60,833 bases of DNA from an uncultured Puniceicoccaceae bacterium (GTDB lineage: Bacteria > Verrucomicrobiota > Verrucomicrobiia > Opitutales > Coraliomargaritaceae), in NCBI GenBank assembly GCA_913031135.1, contig CAJWEH010000003.1, forward strand, positions 1-60,833, in the 5' to 3' direction. Position numbers and translations under genes: made by a program. This document shows positions 54,557 through 60,833 of the stretch, one piece after another. The notes beneath the pieces were generated by a model, which saw nothing but the letters and a program-made list of their open reading frames with translations, had not been told where the DNA came from and did no database searches. Every line of letters starts with the position of its first letter. Position 1 is the stretch's first letter.

Positions 54557-55441
54557 GTGAAAAAAGAACTACATATTATTTCTGGAACGACGGCTGTTGG
54601 AAAAACCGAATACGCACTTGAATATGCTGAGGCGATCGATGCAGAAATTATTTCCTGTGATGCTTCATTACTTTATAAGGGGATGAATATCGGTACTGCA
54701 AAGCCCACGGTATCGGAATTAAAACGAGTAAAGCATCACTGTATTGACCTATTTGCTGTTCATGAGCCATCTGATATCACTTTGTATGATTCGCTTGCTA
54801 AAAAAGCGGTTCAAGAAATTTTAGAGAAGAAGAAATCGATCGTTGTCACTGGAGGTAGTGGGTTTTACCTAAAAAGTTTTTTTGAATCGGTTATTGATAC
54901 GGTGGTGGTACCTTCAGAAATTCGTTCTTTTGTGGAGCATCTCTATGTGAATGCAGGGCTTGATGGTTTGTTAGCTGAGCTAAAGAAGCGAAGCCCAGAA
55001 GGATTTGGTCAACTAGACACTTTAAATCCTCGTAGGGTTCAGCGTGCTTTAGAGCGTTGTATGGCTTCGGGAAAATCATTGCCAGAATTACAAAAAGCGT
55101 TTTCCGAACGACCAAAACCTTACAGCGATTTCAAGAAACATTTTATTTTATTGGAACGAGACCGAGAGGATTTAAGAAGGCGTGTTGAATTAAGGGCAGA
55201 AGCGATGCTTGAGTCAGGTTTATTGGAAGAGGTTCGTTCATTGATGCACTCGGGAATTGAAAAAAATCCTTCTGCTGCTAATGCGATTGGTTATCGAGAA
55301 ACAATCGCTTTCTTAAAAGGTGCAATTAAAGAACCTGAGCTACTTCCTTTGATTGTTCAAAATACAAATGCATTAGTTAAAAAGCAGAGGACTTGGTTTA
55401 GGACACAACTTCGCCAAGCGGACAAGGTGGTTCGCTTATAA
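54557..55441 (+). CDS. miaA: tRNA dimethylallyltransferase
   Basis: A 294-residue MiaA that isopentenylates A37 of tRNAs reading UNN codons. The P-loop is GTTAVGKTEYALEYA (9-23), followed by DASLLYKGMNIGTAKP and VTGGSGFYLKSFF. The start is GTG at 54557; no ATG lies before the P-loop. It is convergent with gluQ, ten bases apart, so two tRNA-modification genes sit side by side. Confidence 0.94.
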   Translation: MKKELHIISGTTAVGKTEYALEYAEAIDAEIISCDASLLYKGMNIGTAKPTVSELKRVKHHCIDLFAVHEPSDITLYDSLAKKAVQEILEKKKSIVVTGGSGFYLKSFFESVIDTVVVPSEIRSFVEHLYVNAGLDGLLAELKKRSPEGFGQLDTLNPRRVQRALERCMASGKSLPELQKAFSERPKPYSDFKKHFILLERDREDLRRRVELRAEAMLESGLLEEVRSLMHSGIEKNPSAANAIGYRETIAFLKGAIKEPELLPLIVQNTNALVKKQRTWFRTQLRQADKVVRL

Positions 55442-55451
55442 CGCATTAAAT

Positions 55452-56315
55452 TTAGAGGTCTTCGAGCCCAGACCACCAATATTCAGATTCTCTTAGCCTA
55501 TCTGGGTCATACCCTTGGTTTTTTAGCTCTTTTAGGCTAACTGAGTGTGAGCGTTTTGATAAACGATTCCCTGTATCATCGACAACTAGGGGGGTGTGAT
55601 AAAATTGCGGTGGTGTTAAGCCTAGGGCTTTGTAGATCAATAGCTGTCTTGCAGTCGAGATAAGCAAATCCTCGCCACGAACAACTTCAGTTATATTCAT
55701 AGCTGCATCATCGACAACAACAGACAGCTCGTAAGAAGGCACTCCATCCTTTCTCCAAACTAAAAAATCACCAAAATCAATACTACTTGAGAATTGACAA
55801 GGTCCCAATCTTTCATCGATGAAATCAATTTTCTTATTATCGGGGACTCTGAATCTCCAGTTGTAACCGTTTGGAAATTGCATGCTGTCCCCAACATCAT
55901 GAGAGGGGCGCCATGCTTCAGGGTAGATTGGCTCTTGATCATTGTTGCCATGATTTTCTTTTGATTTACGGAGGTCTTTTCTCGATTTAGTGCAGGGATA
56001 TATCCGTTTATTTTCTTTAAGGATTTTCCAAGCATTTAGGTATAAGTCGGTTCGTTTGCTTTGTTCGTAAGGGCCATAAGCGCCTCCTTTATCCGGTCCT
56101 TCCTGCCAATCGCACCCGAACCATTTCAAATCGTCTTTTGCAGATTCACTATATTCCGCCTTACACCTTTGGGCATCTAAGTCCTCGTCTCGAAAGATGA
56201 GAATTCCATTTTCTGCTTTCGCTCGCTCCATAGCGATCCAAAAGGTTCGAGCGTGCCCCAAATGCAGATAACCAGTTGGGGAAGGGGCTATGCGTCCTCT
56301 ATAAATCTGAGACAT
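55452..56315 (-). CDS. gluQ: Glutamyl-queuosine tRNA(Asp) synthetase
   Basis: A 287-residue GluRS-like catalytic core without an anticodon-binding domain, as in GluQRS. The HIGH motif is YLHLGHAR (16-23) and the KMSKS form is NRLSKRS near residue 260. The zinc-site pattern CxC...YxxxC of the family reads C108-T-K110 ... Y131-x3-W135, so two of three cysteines are gone. The enzyme puts glutamate on queuosine of tRNA-Asp, whose gene is in this window. Confidence 0.88.
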   Translation of the reverse strand: MSQIYRGRIAPSPTGYLHLGHARTFWIAMERAKAENGILIFRDEDLDAQRCKAEYSESAKDDLKWFGCDWQEGPDKGGAYGPYEQSKRTDLYLNAWKILKENKRIYPCTKSRKDLRKSKENHGNNDQEPIYPEAWRPSHDVGDSMQFPNGYNWRFRVPDNKKIDFIDERLGPCQFSSSIDFGDFLVWRKDGVPSYELSVVVDDAAMNITEVVRGEDLLISTARQLLIYKALGLTPPQFYHTPLVVDDTGNRLSKRSHSVSLKELKNQGYDPDRLRESEYWWSGLEDL

Positions 56316-56424
56316 TACTTTTTATTATAGATTATTTTTATTATGGCAAGAGATAAGAAAAAAACGCTTTGACCTTGCTAGACCTAGACAAGTCTCCACT
56401 TTAATCATTCATATTAAACGACTC

Positions 56425-57642
56425 ATGTGTAAAACATTTCAAGATTTAGGCTTAAGTTCAAATATATTACAAGCCGTAGAAACTAATGGCTTCAAGGAAC
56501 CAACGCCTATTCAAGCAGGTGCAATTCCAAATGTCCTATCGGGACGAGATGTTATAGGCTCTGCTCAAACAGGTACAGGAAAGACCGCTGCCTTTGCCTT
56601 GCCTATTTTAAGTCTTTTAGAAAAAGGAATTCCAAATAAAAAAGTGCGTTGTCTAGTGATAGGCCCCACTCGTGAATTAGTAGCGCAAATCAGAGATCAA
56701 TTCATATTATTTGGTGATGGCTCGGAATCTAAAGTGTGCCTTCTGCATGGTGGCGTTGGATACCTAGAGCAGAACCGAGCACTCAAAGAAGGTTCGGATA
56801 TTGTTGTCGCTACCCCAGGACGATTATTAGATCATCTTAAACATAAGACGATTGATTTAAGAGCCGTCGAACATTTGGTTATGGATGAGGTGGATCGTAT
56901 GTTAGATATGGGTTTTATTGAAGACGTTCTTAAAATTATAGCGGCCTGTTCGAACCGGGAAAGGCAGACGCTTTTATTTTCGGCTACGGTTTCAGAATCC
57001 ATTAAAAGAATTATACAAAAGCATTTAAAAAATCCTGTTGAGGTTTCGATCGGAGTGCAATTGAGTGCTGCAACAACGGTTCAACATGAAGTTTATCCGG
57101 TGGGAGCTTTGCAAAAGTTTGATTTATTAATTGCCCTGTTGGAACAGATGCAAGCAGGCAGCACGATTATTTTTTGTCGAATGAAAGAAGGAGCAGACCG
57201 AATCGCTCGTTGGCTTAAAGCAGGGAACCATAAATGTGCTGTCATGCATTCCAACCTTTCTCAGAAAATCCGTGAACGTTCATTAAATGCGTTTAAGAAG
57301 GGGGAGGTTCAAATATTAGTTGCGACCGATATTGCATCAAGGGGCTTGGATATTGCTCATGTCACTCATGTTATTAATTTTGATGTTCCAGAGCATAGTG
57401 AGGACTATGTTCATAGAATCGGTCGTACTGGAAGAGCTCAAAAAGAAGGGGATGCTGCTACTTTGGTTGCAATTGATGAAATGAGTCATCTTGAAGCGAT
57501 TGAAAAATTAATTGGACAGCCGATTCCCCAAAAAAGATTAGAGGGCTTTAACTACCTTCAAGAGCCAATTATGCGTAAAGTTGAAACGCCCCAACGTCGA
57601 CGACGTAATAGTCGGTCGAGTCAGTTTGGAAGACGTCGATAA
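56425..57642 (+). CDS. rhlE: DEAD-box RNA helicase, RhlE-like
   Basis: A 405-residue helicase with both RecA domains: Q motif EPTPIQAGAIP, Walker A SAQTGTGKTAAF (46-57), PTRELVAQ, SAT in FSATVSES, and HRIGRTGRA in motif VI. Walker B reads DEVD (154-157) instead of DEAD. The C-terminus is short and Arg-rich (QRRRRNSRSSQFGRRR), as in RhlE. It works in RNA remodelling, likely ribosome assembly or decay; rsmE starts directly after its stop codon. Confidence 0.92.
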   Translation: MCKTFQDLGLSSNILQAVETNGFKEPTPIQAGAIPNVLSGRDVIGSAQTGTGKTAAFALPILSLLEKGIPNKKVRCLVIGPTRELVAQIRDQFILFGDGSESKVCLLHGGVGYLEQNRALKEGSDIVVATPGRLLDHLKHKTIDLRAVEHLVMDEVDRMLDMGFIEDVLKIIAACSNRERQTLLFSATVSESIKRIIQKHLKNPVEVSIGVQLSAATTVQHEVYPVGALQKFDLLIALLEQMQAGSTIIFCRMKEGADRIARWLKAGNHKCAVMHSNLSQKIRERSLNAFKKGEVQILVATDIASRGLDIAHVTHVINFDVPEHSEDYVHRIGRTGRAQKEGDAATLVAIDEMSHLEAIEKLIGQPIPQKRLEGFNYLQEPIMRKVETPQRRRRNSRSSQFGRRR

Positions 57643-58401
57643 ATGAATTTGATACTCTTTGAGAAGCCCTTTGAAACAATTGAATTAAGTGCAGACGACC
57701 ATCGAGTGCAGCACATTCTTACTGTTTTAAAGATTCAAGAGGGGGGTGTTTTTTTTGTCGGTTTTATTAATTCAAAGCGTGCTTTAGTAAAGCTTGTCAA
57801 AATTAAGAAAAATGGCACCTGTGTTTTATCGATTGAGGCAATGGAGGAAGCTCCTAAGTTACTCCCGGTTCACTTATGTGTGGCTATGCCAAGACCACAC
57901 ACAGCAAAGCGGATTTTATTTGAAGCTGCCTCTCTTGGAGTGTCTTCAATTTATTTCTTTCGCTCAGAAAAAGGAGAACCTTCTTATTGCAAAAGCAGTC
58001 TGTGGAATAAGAAAAATTATCAAGAGCGCTTAAAATTGGGTCTGGAGCAATCTTTTGCGACACATCTGCCTAAGGTCTTTGTTTTAGATAAGCTTGAAGA
58101 AATCCTAGCACTCATTGGGGTTGTTAATGGAATTGCTTTAGATAATTATGACGCGGATGGATCTCTAGGCTGTAAACTCTCATCTAGTTATGAGGCTTGC
58201 TATTTAGCCTTTGGTCCTGAAAGAGGATTTTCAGAGAATGAGCGTTTGGTCTTTAAGGAAAATCAATGGAAGCTTGCGCATTTGGGTGCAAGAGTCTTGC
58301 GCTTGGAAACCGCAGTTGTGGCTTCAATCACAATAGCTGCTGAAAAAATGGGGTGTTGGAATGAGCCTACGACTTCAACTTTGGTAGGAAATAACAATTG
58401 A
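57643..58401 (+). CDS. rsmE: 16S rRNA (uracil1498-N3)-methyltransferase
   Basis: A 252-residue SPOUT methyltransferase with an N-terminal PUA-like domain and the C-terminal knot: FGPERGFSENE, then LGARVLRLETAVVASI, which binds SAM. It methylates U1498 of 16S rRNA. The ATG follows the rhlE stop codon with no gap, so the pair is translationally linked. Confidence 0.92.
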   Translation: MNLILFEKPFETIELSADDHRVQHILTVLKIQEGGVFFVGFINSKRALVKLVKIKKNGTCVLSIEAMEEAPKLLPVHLCVAMPRPHTAKRILFEAASLGVSSIYFFRSEKGEPSYCKSSLWNKKNYQERLKLGLEQSFATHLPKVFVLDKLEEILALIGVVNGIALDNYDADGSLGCKLSSSYEACYLAFGPERGFSENERLVFKENQWKLAHLGARVLRLETAVVASITIAAEKMGCWNEPTTSTLVGNNN

Positions 58402-58442
58402 CCGAATTGGTCTTATTGAATGCTATCAATTAAAGTTTTGTT

Positions 58443-59171
58443 ATGTGGAAACAGTATCTAGCTTTAGTTTGTATGTTATGTCTTGGGTGTTCGTCTGATG
58501 ATCGTGTTTTAATGGACGAAACAGATGAGCGCCTTTATAAACGTGCAAAAGAATTTCAAATTCAAGAGCGCTACGAAGATGCCTTAATCAATTATTTAAG
58601 TTTGATTGCAATTCGCCGAGAGTCACCTGAATCTCACTTAGAGGCTGGATATATTTATTTGAATGTCTTAAAAGATCCTATTCGCTCTATTTATTACTTT
58701 GATCGCTACCTTGAGCTTAAACCTGAATCCTCTCACAGCATGCAGGTAAGGCAGTTGATTGAGACGGCAAAAAAAGTATTTATTGGTCAAATTCCAACAA
58801 AACCATTTCAATCAAATACAGATCGGGTGGATTTATTGGAAATTATAAATAAGCAACAAAAAGAATTAGAAGTTTTAAAGAAAAAGTATAACCAAGCGCT
58901 GCTGATGATTAAAACTTTGCAGCGTCAAGTAGGGCTTAAATCTAGCACAGTGACTTCAAGTCCTGTTTTAGGTGCTAATGTTTTGAATTCGGAGATAGAC
59001 CCCAATAGCGTTCCAAGGACGTATGTCATAAAAGCGGGTGACTCCCTTAGTAAAATTAGTGAACAATTTTATGGTACCGAGAGTCGTTTCATTGACATTC
59101 TTCAAGCAAATAGTGATCGCATAAGCAATGAGCGCTCCCTACAAATTGGATTAGAGATTATTATTCCTTAG
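58443..59171 (+). CDS. LysM-domain lipoprotein with TPR
   Basis: A 242-residue lipoprotein-like protein. The signal sequence ends in CLGCSS, where C16 is the likely lipidated residue (the residue three before it is Cys, a little unusual). Residues 30-110 form TPR-like helices (AKEFQIQERYEDALINYLSLI), a coiled coil follows at about 127-160, and a LysM domain ends the protein (YVIKAGDSLSKISEQFYG ... LQIGLEIIIP). It would bind peptidoglycan in the periplasm. recF starts 13 bases later. Confidence 0.82.
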   Translation: MWKQYLALVCMLCLGCSSDDRVLMDETDERLYKRAKEFQIQERYEDALINYLSLIAIRRESPESHLEAGYIYLNVLKDPIRSIYYFDRYLELKPESSHSMQVRQLIETAKKVFIGQIPTKPFQSNTDRVDLLEIINKQQKELEVLKKKYNQALLMIKTLQRQVGLKSSTVTSSPVLGANVLNSEIDPNSVPRTYVIKAGDSLSKISEQFYGTESRFIDILQANSDRISNERSLQIGLEIIIP

Positions 59172-59184
59172 AAGTTCATCTAGC

Positions 59185-60270
59185 ATGCGTTTTAAAACAG
59201 CCCGATTTTCTCATTTTAGAAATATTGATTATTGTGAACTCAATTTAGACCAAAGAGATCATTTTATGTTCGGGGTGAATGGTCAGGGAAAATCAAATTG
59301 CCTTGAAGGAATCGGTTTCATTTCAGCTTTACGGTCGTTTCGTACGCAGATAACTAAGCCTTTATTTCAGAAAGGTTATCAAGAATTTGTACTGCTTTAT
59401 GAATTAGAGCATGAGAATTTAGGGCATATAGAAGTAGAAATTAAGCTATCAGGAAATCAAAAGCTTTTATTTATTGATGGAGATCAAGTGAAGCGTATGT
59501 CCGATTTTATTGGATTATTTCCAGTAGTTCCCTTGCATTCTGGAGATTTGATGATTTTGAGAGGTGCACCTTCGGAAAGAAGGCGTTTTTTTGACCTCAC
59601 ACTAGCCTCGGTAGATACTGAATTTTTTCGAGCACTGCGTCTCTATAGCAAAAGCCTTATTGAGCGAAATCGACTTTTAAAATTAAAAAGCGAATCGAGC
59701 GCTTTAGCGGCATTTGAAAAGGATCTTGCACGCTATGCATTTGTTCTAACCAATAAAAGAACCGCTATGATCGATCGTATGAACGAGATACTAACGACGA
59801 TCTATGGTTCATTTTCAGAACACTCTGAAACACCTCGTTTGAAATACGAGCCGAATGTTTTGGTAGAGGATTCCTCTGCTTATGAGCAGATTTTTAGAGA
59901 GAACAGGCAACGTGATCAACTGATTGGTTCAACTCAAAAAGGACCTCACAGGGATGATTACTCACTGAGCTTGTCTGTTGGTGGCGCCAAAGAGTATGCT
60001 TCTGATGGACAACAAAGGGGGCTTTGTGTCGCCCTTAGGTTAGCTCAAGCAAAGTATTTTGAAGAATTGTTAAACATAAAGCCAGTCTTACTGATCGATG
60101 ATATATTGGGGGAATTAGATCCGAAGCGTACAGAAAGCTTTTGGGCTGCTTGCCCTAAAGATCTTCAAATTATTGCTTCTGGGACTGAATATCCCAAAGG
60201 TATACATGAGCGAAATTGGGCTATTTGGGATGTAGCTAATGGTGTATTTCAATTAGCGGACTCAATTTAG
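59185..60270 (+). CDS. recF: DNA replication and repair protein RecF
   Basis: A 361-residue RecF, an ABC/SMC-like ATPase that helps load RecA at gaps. Walker A is GVNGQGKS (30-37), the signature region SDGQQRGLCVALRLAQ lies near residue 275, and Walker B is VLLIDDILGELDPKR. Length is normal. It is not beside dnaA or dnaN here, but behind a LysM lipoprotein gene. Confidence 0.95.
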   Translation: MRFKTARFSHFRNIDYCELNLDQRDHFMFGVNGQGKSNCLEGIGFISALRSFRTQITKPLFQKGYQEFVLLYELEHENLGHIEVEIKLSGNQKLLFIDGDQVKRMSDFIGLFPVVPLHSGDLMILRGAPSERRRFFDLTLASVDTEFFRALRLYSKSLIERNRLLKLKSESSALAAFEKDLARYAFVLTNKRTAMIDRMNEILTTIYGSFSEHSETPRLKYEPNVLVEDSSAYEQIFRENRQRDQLIGSTQKGPHRDDYSLSLSVGGAKEYASDGQQRGLCVALRLAQAKYFEELLNIKPVLLIDDILGELDPKRTESFWAACPKDLQIIASGTEYPKGIHERNWAIWDVANGVFQLADSI

Positions 60271-60279
60271 CTGCTTAAT

Positions 60280-60780
60280 TTATTGGAGTGATAATTCTTC
60301 AATTACTGTAAGCTTCTTGCTCGGATCACAGTTTGTTCTTATACCAATAAAGCCATTTCTATGGCTATCATAATAGGGCCACAGCAGTTTTCTGTCAGTT
60401 TCCGGTATTTTTAAAGTCTCAATATCAGAACGCTTAAAAAAAGCAAAATCCCCCTCATCAATACTTTTTGGAGTTTTTGTTACAATTCTACTGCAAGTGA
60501 ATAAAAACATGAGCCAATGACCATTGCCTTCATAACTTTTTTCTGAGATATATCCAAAGCACTTTAAATCGTCATCCTGGATAGTCAGCCCCACCTCTTC
60601 TAATGTTTCTCTGCGAGCGCATTCATACGGGGACTCGCCAAGATCCATTTCTAATTTGCCTCCGATTGGACTCCAACAGTTTTGGTTTGGAGATTTCGAA
60701 CGTTTGATTAGTAGCAGTTCTTCATTTTCATTTGATAGAAAAACTAGAACACTTATTTTAAATGGCAGTGAATTGGACAT
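60280..60780 (-). CDS. NUDIX hydrolase
   Basis: A 166-residue NUDIX protein. The Nudix box is intact: GGKLEMDLGESPYECARRETLEEVGL carries the G-x5-E-x7-REx2EExG pattern. Relatives of the MutT/ADP-ribose type hydrolyse nucleoside diphosphate compounds; the substrate is unknown. I start at ATG 60780; TTG at 60786 would add two residues. It is convergent with recF, nine bases apart. The window ends shortly after. Confidence 0.88.
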   Translation of the reverse strand: MSNSLPFKISVLVFLSNENEELLLIKRSKSPNQNCWSPIGGKLEMDLGESPYECARRETLEEVGLTIQDDDLKCFGYISEKSYEGNGHWLMFLFTCSRIVTKTPKSIDEGDFAFFKRSDIETLKIPETDRKLLWPYYDSHRNGFIGIRTNCDPSKKLTVIEELSLQ

Positions 60781-60833
60781 AGGCAAATTTCTATGATATT
60801 CTTATTCAATACAATAATTTTTAATTAAAATGA

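Overview
The window reads as a chromosomal stretch from a low-GC, diderm heterotroph, most likely a marine-type member of the Verrucomicrobiota (Opitutales/Puniceicoccales-like). This is inferred from the mix of genes, not from a marker gene: a PEP-CTERM protein and an EpsI-type exosortase partner, DapL-type lysine synthesis, an Asp23/AmaP pair attached to accBC, KDO synthesis (hence LPS), lipoproteins, menaquinone synthesis and a TonB-dependent receptor. Genes are tightly packed on both strands. No gap exceeds 300 bases; the largest, 38603-38891, holds a tRNA. I see no insertion sequence, phage, CRISPR or rRNA. Many starts have AT-rich leaders without a clear Shine-Dalgarno.

Layout. 1-3931 (minus): accB-accC-Asp23-AmaP-like-lipoprotein, then a glutaredoxin with its own terminator. 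4089-9646: surface-glycan genes: a KASIII-like synthase, dedicated ACP and NeuD-type acyltransferase; an EpsI-like protein; an O-antigen-ligase/TPR protein and a FecR-domain protein. 9636-13858: rhodanese, then kdsB-trpB-trpG-nrdR-unknown-HIT. 13867-16852 (minus): FabF-like synthase, ACP and a phytoene-desaturase-like flavoprotein. 16992-20070: sigma factor with no ordinary start codon, putative anti-sigma protein, HtrA-like protein that has lost its catalytic triad, and a PEP-CTERM protein. 20098-21886 (minus): nucleotidyltransferase and menA. 22027-30191: yajC-secDF-recJ-pdxJ-nnr-dprA. 30301-34754: dapL, then panC-nadB-nth. 34802-38602: ftsB-like, UDP-sugar pyrophosphorylase and phosphohexomutase. 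38702-38778: tRNA-Asp with terminator. 38892-44621: rnd, then on the minus strand ilvD-pgi-coiled-coil protein-a 47-residue lipoprotein-rsmI. 44737-47037: scpB-pheA-panD. 47074-49871: Fur-box-like site, TonB-dependent receptor, short Fur-family regulator and a membrane protein. 49904-54463: lysA, SSS symporter with DUF4212 subunit, glycosyltransferase. 54557-60780: miaA, gluQ, rhlE-rsmE, a LysM lipoprotein, recF and a NUDIX hydrolase.

How they work together. Most genes are housekeeping: fatty-acid initiation, amino acids (Trp, Phe, Lys, Ile/Val), NAD, pantothenate, PLP, DNA repair and recombination, protein export, tRNA and rRNA modification. The accessory content concerns the envelope: two ACP/ketosynthase modules, an exosortase-related polysaccharide locus, and a sigma/anti-sigma/pseudoprotease operon that looks like an envelope-sensing circuit. 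The last is the best candidate for something undescribed. The second ACP module resembles the FabF/ACP/CrtI-like clusters discussed for unusual lipids in planctomycetes.
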